This document shows, piece after piece, positions 23,986-31,882 of a stretch of 64,000 nucleotides of DNA. The position numbers were made by a program, and so were the translations under genes. Every line of letters starts with the position of its first letter. Position 1 is the stretch's first letter. Under the pieces are notes generated by a model. It was not told the DNA's origin. It worked only from the letters and a program-made list of their open reading frames with translations, and ran no database searches. The stretch is from positions 620,001 to 684,000 of the forward strand of contig JADJBU010000002.1 in the NCBI GenBank assembly GCA_016703605.1, read 5' to 3'. This DNA is from Candidatus Villigracilis adiacens (GTDB lineage: Bacteria > Chloroflexota > Anaerolineae > Anaerolineales > Villigracilaceae).

Positions 23986-25938
23986 CTAAACAACCCTCTC
24001 CCGCTTGAATTGCGTCTCATACAACTGGGCGTACAAACCATCCTGCTCCAGCAACTCCCCATGCGTGCCCCGCTCCACGATCTGACCGCGGTCCATCACC
24101 AGAATCAAATCCGCCGCAAGGATCGTGGACAGGCGATGCGCAATCACAATCGAGGTGCGCCCCGCCATGACCCGCTTCAACGCATCCTGGATTAGCGACT
24201 CGGATTCACTGTCGAGCGAGCTGGTGGCTTCATCCAAAACAAGGATGCGCGGATTTTTGAGAATGACGCGCGCCAACGCAATGCGCTGTTTTTCGCCGCC
24301 GCTCAACCGGTATCCGCGCTCACCGACGATGGTATCGTAGCCCTCGGGCAGGTCCACGATGAAGTTGTGGATGTTGGCGGCTTGGGCAGCCGACTCGATC
24401 TCATCCTGGGTCGCTTCCGGCTTGGCATAAATCAAATTGGTGCGGATGGTGTCGTGGAAGAGATAGGTTTCCTGTGTGACCATGCCGATGGAATGAGACA
24501 ACGACTCGAGCGTGACATTTTTGAGGTTATGACCATCAATGCGGATTATGCCGTCGCTGGGGTCGTACAGGCGCGGGATGAGATAGGTCACGGTGGTTTT
24601 GCCCGCGCCGGATGGACCGACGAGGGCGATCAACTCTCCGGGGCGGGCGGTGAAGGAGATTCCGCTCAGGGCGACGTCTCTGGCTTGAGAGGCGGGGTCG
24701 GCTTCGGCGGAGTCTGAAGCGGTTCGTTCCACCCGGCGTTTGATTGTTGATGCGTCACCGTTTCCTCCGCTGAGAACGGCTTTGACATTATCCATGCTGC
24801 CGTAGCGTTTGACATCCTTGAGCAAAATCGATTCATCCACTTTGTAGTTGAAGGTGACATTATCGAATTGCAGTTCGCCTCTTACATCCTTCAATTCGAC
24901 AGCGTTCTCTTTTTCGACGATATCCTGCGGCAGGTCTATGATCTCGAAGACGCGTTCGAATGAAACCATGCTGGTGGAAAAATCCACAGGCGCGCTGACG
25001 AGACCCTGCAGCGCGCCGTAGAGTTGACCGAGATACGAACCGAAGGCGACGATGGTGCCGACGGTGAAGATGTCTGTTATCACGAAGTAGCCGCCCATGC
25101 CGTAGACCAGCGCCGTGCCCACCGAAGAGACCAGGCCAAAGATGACGAAAAAGCCCGAGCCGATCACGGCGCGTTTGATGCCGATATCGCGCACGTTTGC
25201 GGCGCGTTCGCGGAAGCGTTTATCCTCTTCGCGCGCGCGCCCAAAGAGTTTGACGAGCAATGCGCCGCCGATGTTGAGCGTTTCGTTCATGTGCGCGTTC
25301 ATCTGGGCGTTGAGGTCCATGCCTTCGCGGGCGATGTCGCGCAGGACGGTGCCGATGCGCTGGGCAGCCAGGATGAACAAGGGCAGAATCAGGATGCTGG
25401 CGATGGTCAACCGCCATTCGAGCGAGATCATCACCACCAACAGGGCAACGGCTTCAATGAGGTTTGTGACGATGTTGACGATGGTGTTGCTGATGGCGTT
25501 CTGCGCGCCGACCACGTCGCTGTTGAGGCGCGACATGAGTTCGCCGGTTTTGGTGTTGGTGAAGAAGCGCAAAGACATGCGCTGCAGGCGCGAGAAGAGC
25601 GAAGAACGCAGGTCGTAGATCACGCCTTCGCCCACGGTCGAGTTGAGCCTGCGCTGCAGGACGTTGATGCCGCCGCTCAGGGCGGGGATGAAGAGCAGGC
25701 CCAGTCCCAGCCAGATGAGCCGTTGTGTGTCCTTTGCAGGCAACACAACGTCGATCATGTTTCTAAAAATGAGCGGCGTGAGCAGGGATAAACCGGTGCT
25801 CACTAAAATAGTCACCAACATGCCCGCGATATGCCACCAGTAAGGTTTGGCGTAATTGAGGACGCGCAATAAAAGTTCGCGGGTCACTTTGGGCTTTTCG
25901 TCGCCCTGACGCATTGCCATGAACCAGCCGTAATGCAT
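23986..25938 (-). CDS. ABC transporter, fused permease and ATPase (exporter type)
   Basis: 650 residues from an ATG at 25938. The N-terminal six-helix domain (YWWHIAGMLVTILVSTGLSLL onward) is of the ABC exporter type I. The ATPase has Walker A GPSGAGKTT, signature LSGGEKQRIALAR and Walker B ILVLDEATSSLDSES, then the H-loop IVIAHRLST. Between the domains is an unusual insert of about 60 residues (near 385-445) rich in Ser, Asp and Arg, which breaks the usual strand link DVKGELQFDNVTF to GISFTARPGE. It would act as a homo- or heterodimer and export lipids, peptides or drugs. A longer frame upstream encodes only repeat-derived residues and is not used. Confidence 0.9.
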   Translation of the reverse strand: MHYGWFMAMRQGDEKPKVTRELLLRVLNYAKPYWWHIAGMLVTILVSTGLSLLTPLIFRNMIDVVLPAKDTQRLIWLGLGLLFIPALSGGINVLQRRLNSTVGEGVIYDLRSSLFSRLQRMSLRFFTNTKTGELMSRLNSDVVGAQNAISNTIVNIVTNLIEAVALLVVMISLEWRLTIASILILPLFILAAQRIGTVLRDIAREGMDLNAQMNAHMNETLNIGGALLVKLFGRAREEDKRFRERAANVRDIGIKRAVIGSGFFVIFGLVSSVGTALVYGMGGYFVITDIFTVGTIVAFGSYLGQLYGALQGLVSAPVDFSTSMVSFERVFEIIDLPQDIVEKENAVELKDVRGELQFDNVTFNYKVDESILLKDVKRYGSMDNVKAVLSGGNGDASTIKRRVERTASDSAEADPASQARDVALSGISFTARPGELIALVGPSGAGKTTVTYLIPRLYDPSDGIIRIDGHNLKNVTLESLSHSIGMVTQETYLFHDTIRTNLIYAKPEATQDEIESAAQAANIHNFIVDLPEGYDTIVGERGYRLSGGEKQRIALARVILKNPRILVLDEATSSLDSESESLIQDALKRVMAGRTSIVIAHRLSTILAADLILVMDRGQIVERGTHGELLEQDGLYAQLYETQFKRERVV

Positions 25939-26085
25939 AGTCTTGTAGTCTCCTCGTCGAGTAGTCTGGTAGTCGCTTGGTCTTGTGATTGCGTAGTCTC
26001 GCAGCCTTTTGACTATTAAACCAATTGACGATAAGACCACCCGGCTAACCGACTATACGACCAAGCGACCATTCCGGCAACCGGA
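25939..26085. repeat. Short-period degenerate repeats (GACTAC / AGTCG type)
   Basis: The region upstream of the ABC-transporter gene is built of variants of 7-10-base units: TAGTCTCC, GAGTAGTCTGGTAGTCG, TTGACGATAAGACC, CTAACCGACTATACGACC. It is non-coding and resembles the stretches at 8266, 47625 and 53510. Confidence 0.65.
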
Positions 26086-26147
26086 CGAAGGGGGAGGTTA
26101 ATGAAAGTCTGATGAGAAAGATATAATGTCCAAGTCAAGGAGAATCC

Positions 26148-26222
26148 ATGACAAAAAACAACCAGTCGCAAAATGGTAAACGGTGGGGGGCGCCGGCTCC
26201 AAAGGGCAGTTGGTTTGTTTAA
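26148..26222 (+). CDS. Possible 24-residue small protein
   Basis: A short frame opening MTKNNQSQNG and ending in an aromatic GSWFV tail. It is preceded by TATAAT (26122-26127) and AAGGAG (26137-26142) at good distances, which is better expression signalling than many genes here have. The product is basic and soluble. I know no relative. It could also be a cut-off gene start or a leader peptide for the membrane protein at 26305. Confidence 0.35.
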   Translation: MTKNNQSQNGKRWGAPAPKGSWFV

Positions 26223-26304
26223 CACCTGATAGTAGACCTGATTCGAGATATGGTCGAGAAAAGTTCCAGCCAATAATGCCATTTCAAAGTTTGGAGAGAA
26301 TCAA

Positions 26305-26652
26305 ATGTCTTCCAAAACCGTTTCCATCGTTTCAACCGTTATCACGGTCATCCTTTTGATCCTGCTTACGCTGTTGACCAACCTGATGTCCATGGTCATG
26401 CTCAACGGATTCAGCGGCAGTTCCGCGGGCCCGGCGCTGACCACGTCGCTTGCCTGCCAGGGTGTCGGCTTGATCTTCGCCGCGGTTCTGACGGGCTGGC
26501 TAACGCGCCGTTTGATCGAGCGCAATAACTTGAATAAGTTCCTCGCCGCGTTTTTTGGGGTGACGGCGGGACTCGCGCTCGGGGTCGCGGTTTCCTTCCT
26601 TTCCTTCTTCCTCTCGATCATTGTTGCAGAAGCGATCTGGAACTCGCGTTGA
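26305..26652 (+). CDS. Small membrane protein of unknown function
   Basis: 115 residues with three hydrophobic helices (about 8-32, 48-65 and 79-107) and a basic loop RRLIERNNLN. It starts after a GGAGAG site. No domain is recognised. The fold is reminiscent of small four-helix membrane proteins, but the family is unknown. It is the only plus-strand gene of ordinary size between the ABC transporter and the DtxR regulator. Confidence 0.55.
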   Translation: MSSKTVSIVSTVITVILLILLTLLTNLMSMVMLNGFSGSSAGPALTTSLACQGVGLIFAAVLTGWLTRRLIERNNLNKFLAAFFGVTAGLALGVAVSFLSFFLSIIVAEAIWNSR

Positions 26653-26712
26653 TGCGCCTGGATTGATTCACTACGCGGCGCGCCCTGCGGGCATAATATC
26701 GCCGCGCTGTGT

Positions 26713-28017
26713 TTATTCAGCCGTAATGGCGACTTTGTCGGTAAAACCCGGTTCGTGCGCTTTCTTTTGGAAGGCGTTTACGTCGATGCGATAGAGCATG
26801 ATGGCGGCGATGAAAAGCATGAGCGCTTCCAAGCCGAAGACGACGAGGTAGCCGTGCAGGGCGTCGCCGGTGAGTTGGGTGGCTACATCCGCGATGACGC
26901 CCGCCATGAGTAAACCGACCAGGCGCGAGAGTCCGTTGGAGAAGCCCCAGGCGCCGATATATAAGCCGACCTTTTCTGGCACGGTCAGGTCGAACATGAG
27001 CGAGAGGTTGGAGATGGTGGAGATGCCGGTGCCGAATCCCAGCAGGGTAATGCCCACATAAAAAGCGGATGTGCCGGCGGTCAATCCGCTGAAGACAATG
27101 GTTATAAAACCGAACAGGGCGGTCAGGTTGCCGGCTTGGGCGATGTATTTCTTTTTCACTCGTCCGTCCAGGAAACCGGCAACGATGAAAGCCAGCAGGG
27201 TGAAGCTGTTGGCGATCGAGATGATGCGCGAGGTCTGTTCGAGGGTCATGCCGAAGGCTTGGGCGGCAAAGGGCTCGAGTAATACGTCCTGGCTTAGGAT
27301 GGCGGCGAGGAGCAGGAGCAGGTATACGAAGAAAATTTTCGCCACCGGGTTTTCGGTGATGGCGGCGGTCATTTGTTTGACGGTGTAGGTGTCGGCTTTT
27401 GCGGCTGGGGCAGAACGGTCGAAGTGTGGTTCAAGTTTGAAGAGGCCGAGCAGTCCCATCGCCAGGGCGGAGGCGGCAACGATCAGGAAGGCGCGTTCGA
27501 GGGCAGCCAGGTCGAAGGTGGGAACCATCCGACTTAAACTGATTCCGGTTGCGATCAGGCCGATTACCATGAATGTGAACATGGTGGCGACGGTCCTGCC
27601 GCGTCCTTTTTCGCCGGAGAGTTCGGAGGCAAGCGAGAGGTATGAGACGGCTGAGAGGTTGTAGCCCATGCCCCACATGCCGAATGCCAGGATGCCCGCC
27701 ATGATGCCGAGCGTGGAATTTTCGCTGATGAGGATGGCGATCTGCGGCGAGACGGCGACGCCCAGCACGCATAGAATGATGCCCGCAAGGATGTATGGGG
27801 AACGGCGGTAGCCAAGGATGGGGTGCCGGTCTGAGAATGAGCCAATGGCAACCTGAATTGGCGCCAGCAAATAGGGGAAGATGGCGAGCAGGGTGAAAAG
27901 CGTTTTGGAGACGCCGAGATCGAAGATCATGACGCGGTTTAGTGTGCTGTTGATGGGTACGAGCGTCATGGCGACGGCGGTGTGGATGAGGGCAAGTTGG
28001 AGGCGTTTGATGAACAT
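26713..28017 (-). CDS. PucC/BCD-family major facilitator transporter
   Basis: 434 residues with twelve predicted helices. The start RLQLALIHTAVAMTLVPINSTLNRVMI and the loop IGSFSDRHPILGYRRSPYI are the marks of the PucC/LhaA (BCD) branch of the MFS. Members are known from phototrophs, where they help assemble light-harvesting complexes or handle bacteriochlorophyll, but some occur in organisms without photosynthesis. No photosynthesis gene is seen in this window. The substrate is unknown. It is a single-gene unit. Confidence 0.8.
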   Translation of the reverse strand: MFIKRLQLALIHTAVAMTLVPINSTLNRVMIFDLGVSKTLFTLLAIFPYLLAPIQVAIGSFSDRHPILGYRRSPYILAGIILCVLGVAVSPQIAILISENSTLGIMAGILAFGMWGMGYNLSAVSYLSLASELSGEKGRGRTVATMFTFMVIGLIATGISLSRMVPTFDLAALERAFLIVAASALAMGLLGLFKLEPHFDRSAPAAKADTYTVKQMTAAITENPVAKIFFVYLLLLLAAILSQDVLLEPFAAQAFGMTLEQTSRIISIANSFTLLAFIVAGFLDGRVKKKYIAQAGNLTALFGFITIVFSGLTAGTSAFYVGITLLGFGTGISTISNLSLMFDLTVPEKVGLYIGAWGFSNGLSRLVGLLMAGVIADVATQLTGDALHGYLVVFGLEALMLFIAAIMLYRIDVNAFQKKAHEPGFTDKVAITAE

Positions 28018-28150
28018 GGCGGGGAGTATAAGGGAAACAGGCGGGCAGGAAAAGGTTTTTATCTGCGATCAGCGTTCTGGCGGACATTGGTGATTTTTTT
28101 ACTCTCCCGGTGCGGCGGTTCATTTTAAACACGGTCGAACGCCGTAGTAT

Positions 28151-28189
28151 AATGTCGGCGGTTTGAATAATCTAGATTATTGTTATAAA
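28151..28189 (+). promoter_or_regulatory. Promoter and palindrome upstream of the DtxR regulator
   Basis: The perfect 16-base palindrome AATAATCTAGATTATT (28166-28181) lies between TTGAAT (28163-28168) and TATAAA (28184-28189), 94 bases before the regulator start. A second box, TATAAT, is at 28148-28153. The site has the size and AT-rich symmetry expected of a metal-regulator operator. Confidence 0.5.
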
Positions 28190-28282
28190 ATTTATCTATA
28201 TCGGGTTGGGGCTGGTTTTCAACCAGGTTGAGAAATGGTCTGGCTGGCTTTAAAAACCCGCCATAACTGATGATGGAGTCTA

Positions 28283-28984
28283 ATGTCTGTAAGTTTAGCC
28301 ATGCAGCGTTATGCCGCTGAAATCTACCGACTACAACAGGATCACGAACAGGTACCTCTTTCGTTGCTCACTTCGCAGGTGGATTCGTCCGCGCAGGCGA
28401 TCTCGAGCATGGTCAAGCGTTTGCAGAAACTTGGCTTTCTTGTGCATGAACCGTATCGGGGAGTGCGTCTTACCGCCGATGGCGAGCGTATTGCCATGCC
28501 CTCCCTTCGCCGTCACCGCCTCACGGAAGTATTCCTGGTCAAGGTAATGAAGTACGACTGGGCAACCGCCCATGATCTTTCAGACACGTTCGAGAAAGGC
28601 ATCAACGACGAGATCGAAGATCGCATGGATGAATTGGCTGGGCGTCCAACGCGCTGCCCGCATGGCGAACCGATTCCCTCCAAAGATGGGGTCATGCCCC
28701 TTGTAAAAGATATGCCGCTCATCGAAGTTCCCTCCGGGTCGGATTGTGTCATCAGCCGCGTGCGCACGCATGATATGGGTAAACTCAACTATATTGGGGA
28801 ACTGGGGCTTGTGCCAGGCACATCGTTTCACTTGATGAGTTGCGCTCCGTTCAAGGGTCCCCTGCGTTTGCAAATGAAGCCTCATGATCATCTGATCGGA
28901 TATGAACTGGCCGAGTCGCTGTGGGTGGAAGTTTCGAAAATGGGGCCCGGCAATACTCCTCCGCTTCAAAGAACGACAAAGTAA
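28283..28984 (+). CDS. DtxR/MntR-family metal-dependent repressor
   Basis: 233 residues. The N-terminal winged helix-turn-helix (LSLLTSQVDSSAQAISSMVKRLQKLGFL and GVRLTADGERIA) is followed by the dimer and metal-binding domain with RRHRLTEVFLV, ATAHDLSDTFEKGIND and CPHGEPIPS. A C-terminal FeoA/SH3-like domain reads IGELGLVPGTSFHLM. Such proteins bind iron or manganese and then shut metal-uptake genes. No metal transporter is adjacent. The palindrome upstream suggests it controls itself. Confidence 0.9.
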   Translation: MSVSLAMQRYAAEIYRLQQDHEQVPLSLLTSQVDSSAQAISSMVKRLQKLGFLVHEPYRGVRLTADGERIAMPSLRRHRLTEVFLVKVMKYDWATAHDLSDTFEKGINDEIEDRMDELAGRPTRCPHGEPIPSKDGVMPLVKDMPLIEVPSGSDCVISRVRTHDMGKLNYIGELGLVPGTSFHLMSCAPFKGPLRLQMKPHDHLIGYELAESLWVEVSKMGPGNTPPLQRTTK

Positions 28985-28990
28985 CCCGGC

Positions 28991-29097
28991 GCGTGTGCAG
29001 GCAAAGGTTGTCAGTTTGGACTGCAAAATCTCCTGATTTTGCTCGAAAGTCGGGAGATGCCGCCACGGCGTCACAGCGCCGCTTTCGACTCCGTGCC
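28991..29097. repeat. Inverted copy of the GCAAAATC-AGGA-GATTTTGC repeat
   Basis: This is the reverse complement of the element at 11220-11318 over about 90 bases, including the hairpin core and the CCGCCACGG / CCACACCGCGG flank. It fills the gap between the DtxR and LacI genes and carries no gene. Confidence 0.75.
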
Positions 29098-29158
29098 TGA
29101 CATGTTTTGCTTGCACACCCCCGGCGCCGGGTTTTCGGGATTCATGCCGCTTTCGTGT

Positions 29159-29178
29159 TACACTGAAAGTGCTTTCAT
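29159..29178 (+). promoter_or_regulatory. LacI-type operator in front of the regulator gene
   Basis: CTGAAAGTGCTTTCAT (29163-29178) sits right after a TACACT -10-like box (29159-29164) and 21 bases before the regulator start. It shares TGAAAGTGCTTTCA with the operator at 30295-30310. Confidence 0.7.
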
Positions 29179-29198
29179 TTTTTCTTTCAGAGCCAGCC

Positions 29199-30206
29199 AT
29201 GCCTCCCCCAAAAACCCCAACCATCTACGATGTTGCCCGGCTCTCCGGGGTGAGCATTGCCACGATTTCAAGGGCGCTCAACTCCCCCGATAAGGTCAAC
29301 CCGGAGACGCGCACCAAGGTGATGGAGGCCATTGACCGGCTTGGTTTTGTCCCCAAAGCCGAAGCACGCGCGCGCGCCCTGCAAAGCGCCAATCGTATCG
29401 GGGTGATTACCCCATTTTTTACCGCGCCTTCCTTTGTCCAGCGTTTGCGCGGCGTGGCGGGGACGTTGTCGCGCGCGAATTATGAACTTGTCATCTATCC
29501 GGTTGATTCGGTGGAACACATGCAGGGATATATTTCCTCCATCCCCATCATGGGCAACCTGGACGGCTTGATCATCATGTCGCTTGCCATCGAAAAAACG
29601 GATGCGCGCCGCCTGATCGAAAACGGGATGCAAACGGTGTTGATCGAATTCTCGCACGAGGAGTTGAACAGCATTATCATCAACGATGAACAAGGGGGCA
29701 GAATGGTTGCGGAGTATCTGATCCAAAAGGGGCATAAATCACTCGGCTTTCTCGGAGATATCGAGCCGCCGGAGCGTTATGCCATTCATCCGGTAAAGTC
29801 GCGGCTGGAGGGGTTCAAAAAAACACTGGAAGAGGCGGGCGTTTCCTTTCCAAAAAAGAACATCAAACAGGCGCTTTATTCGCAGGAAAATTCCCGCCAG
29901 GCAGCCTATGAACTTTTGAGCATGAGCAGCCGCCCAACCGCTTTATTTGCCGCATCCGATATACAGGCATTGAGCGTAATGAAGGTGGCGCGGCAGTTGA
30001 ACCTGCGCATTCCCGACGATCTTGCCGTAATCGGCTTCGATGATATCGACATGGCAGATTATGTGGACCTGACCACGGTTCGCCAGCATCTGGATGAGTC
30101 GGGCAGGCTGGCGGCGGAGATGGTGCTGGCGCGTATTAGGGATGGCAGCCGTGCTTTGCAGCATATCAACCTGCCTCTGAACCTGGTCGAACGCGCGACT
30201 GTTTGA
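29199..30206 (+). CDS. LacI-family transcription regulator of the glucoside cluster
   Basis: 335 residues. The helix-turn-helix TIYDVARLSGVSIATISRALN and hinge ARARALQSANRIGVI are followed by a periplasmic-binding-protein-like sensor domain with FLGDIEPPERYAIH, TALFAASDIQALSVM and VIGFDDIDMADYV. It most likely represses the sugar-transport genes that start at 30438 until an alpha-glucoside is present: the same operator lies in front of both genes. I use the ATG at 29199; an upstream in-frame ATG at 29169 would overlap the operator. Confidence 0.93.
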   Translation: MPPPKTPTIYDVARLSGVSIATISRALNSPDKVNPETRTKVMEAIDRLGFVPKAEARARALQSANRIGVITPFFTAPSFVQRLRGVAGTLSRANYELVIYPVDSVEHMQGYISSIPIMGNLDGLIIMSLAIEKTDARRLIENGMQTVLIEFSHEELNSIIINDEQGGRMVAEYLIQKGHKSLGFLGDIEPPERYAIHPVKSRLEGFKKTLEEAGVSFPKKNIKQALYSQENSRQAAYELLSMSSRPTALFAASDIQALSVMKVARQLNLRIPDDLAVIGFDDIDMADYVDLTTVRQHLDESGRLAAEMVLARIRDGSRALQHINLPLNLVERATV

Positions 30207-30261
30207 GTGGGGGGAAGTTGTGCAAATCTTCCCAATCTGAAAATCACCAATAATTTCGTTA

Positions 30262-30311
30262 TTGACTTAATGAAGGGTTATGCTATACTTAAATATGAAA
30301 GTGCTTTCATA
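30262..30311 (+). promoter_or_regulatory. Promoter and operator of the glucoside import genes
   Basis: TTGACT (30262-30267) and TATACT (30284-30289) are 16 bases apart. The perfect palindrome TATGAAAGTGCTTTCATA (30294-30311) covers the start point of transcription, where a bound repressor would block it. A 127-base leader follows before the solute-binding gene. Confidence 0.8.
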
Positions 30312-30437
30312 AAAACTCTTTCAAGTCAATTCCAGGATCGTCCCTTTCCCCGGAGGTGCTCCTCAGAAATTGAATTCCCCTTCCCCCATTCAAAAATCGA
30401 AATCCCATCCATTTCCAATCTTTTCAAGGAGAGAAGA

Positions 30438-31796
30438 ATGAAAAAAGTTTTATGGCAAGTATTGGCACTGATGCTGGTTGCCTCGATACTTCTCGCGGCA
30501 TGTGGAACCCCCGCCACCGAAGAAGTTGCTACAAGCACGCCCGCTGCTTTTCCGTACCCGGCTGGCGGCGCGTTGGAAGAAGCCCTCAAGGGCGCCTATA
30601 ACGGTAAAACTGTTACCGTTGACGGCGCGTTCGAAGGCAATGATCCCGATGGCGTTAAATTTGCTGAATCGGTGAAAGCGTTCGAGGAAGCGACCGGTAT
30701 CACGGTTAATTACATCGGCAACAAGGAATTCGAAGCCACCATTTCCGTGCGCGTTGACGCTGGTGACGCCCCCGATATTGTCGATTTCCCGCAGCCCGGT
30801 AAAGCCGCGCAGTTCGTCGCCTCCGGCAATATCGTTCCCGTCAGCGAATACCTCTCTGATGAATGGCTTACCCAGCAGTACAACCAAAGCTGGCGCGATA
30901 TGGTCACCTTCGACGGCGCTGAAATGGGTATCTTCCACCGCTTCAACGGCAAGAGCCTGGTTTGGTACCCCAAGAAAGCCTGGGACGAAGCCGGCTATCC
31001 GATTCCTGAAACCTGGGAAGAGTTGATCGCGCTGAACGACCAGATCGTGGCAGATGGCGATACCCCCTGGTGTATCGGTATTGAGTCCGGCGCCGCCACA
31101 GGTTGGGCAGCCACCGACTGGACCGAGGAAATGATGCTCCGCACCACCTCGCTTGAGAACTATGACGCCTGGGTTGCCGGTGATCTGGCGTTCGATTCCC
31201 CCGAAGTCAAAAAGGCTGTTGAGTCCTGGAGCGCGATGTGGTTCAATGACGCATATGTCTTTGGCGGACGCTCCTCCATCGTCACCACCTTCTTCGGCGA
31301 TTCCCCCACCCCCATGTTCGATGCCGACGGACCCAAATGCTGGATGCACAAACAGGGTAACTTCATCACCGGCTTCTTCCCCGAAGGGACTGTGGCAGGC
31401 GAAGACTACGGCTTCTTCTACTTCCCGCCGGTCGATCCCGCCTTTGGCAAGCCCTTCCTCGTAGCCGGCGACTCCATGTACATGTTCAACGACCGCCCCG
31501 AGGTCCGCGCGTTGATGGAATACTTCACCGTGCCTGAATCGGCAAGCGGATGGCTCCAGGGCGGCGGCGCGTTGGCTGCCCACCAGACCGTCACACCCGA
31601 TATGTACGGTGTGGAACTGGAAAAAGGCATTGCTGAACTCGTGGCGCAGGCGACCAGCTTCCGCTTCGACGGCTCTGACCTGATGCCCGGCGAAGTCGGC
31701 GCGGGTTCCTTCTGGGAGCACATCTCCAGTTACGTGGCAGGTTCTGAAGACCTCGATACCGCCATGCAGGCAATCGATGCGACCTGGCCGAAATAG
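30438..31796 (+). CDS. Alpha-glucoside-type ABC transporter solute-binding lipoprotein
   Basis: A 452-residue lipoprotein: signal KKVLWQVLALMLVASILLAAC with lipobox LLAAC, then a short Thr/Glu linker and a family-1 type sugar-binding protein. The segments VTVDGAFEGNDPDGVKF, GDAPDIVDFPQPG and NGKSLVWYPKKAWDEAGYPIPETWEEL are close in style to AglE-type binding proteins. It has a strong AAGGAGAG site. It would catch alpha-glucosides or sucrose outside the cell and hand them to the two permeases downstream. An ATPase (MsmK-like) is not encoded here and must come from elsewhere. Confidence 0.88.
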   Translation: MKKVLWQVLALMLVASILLAACGTPATEEVATSTPAAFPYPAGGALEEALKGAYNGKTVTVDGAFEGNDPDGVKFAESVKAFEEATGITVNYIGNKEFEATISVRVDAGDAPDIVDFPQPGKAAQFVASGNIVPVSEYLSDEWLTQQYNQSWRDMVTFDGAEMGIFHRFNGKSLVWYPKKAWDEAGYPIPETWEELIALNDQIVADGDTPWCIGIESGAATGWAATDWTEEMMLRTTSLENYDAWVAGDLAFDSPEVKKAVESWSAMWFNDAYVFGGRSSIVTTFFGDSPTPMFDADGPKCWMHKQGNFITGFFPEGTVAGEDYGFFYFPPVDPAFGKPFLVAGDSMYMFNDRPEVRALMEYFTVPESASGWLQGGGALAAHQTVTPDMYGVELEKGIAELVAQATSFRFDGSDLMPGEVGAGSFWEHISSYVAGSEDLDTAMQAIDATWPK

Positions 31797-31811
31797 TAAT
31801 GTAAGGAAGTA

Positions 31812-31857
31812 AAATGGCGGGGTGGGAGGTCTGACAAACCTTCCACCCCCATTTTTA
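31812..31857 (+). terminator. Partial terminator between the binding protein and permease genes
   Basis: A stem of about ten pairs (GGTGGGAGGT / ACCTTCCACC, extended by GGGG/CCCC with a bulge) is followed by ATTTTTAT. It probably lets only part of the transcripts pass, so that more binding protein than permease is made. Confidence 0.6.
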
Positions 31858-31882
31858 TCCTTGTTGGCATAAGGAGATGAGC

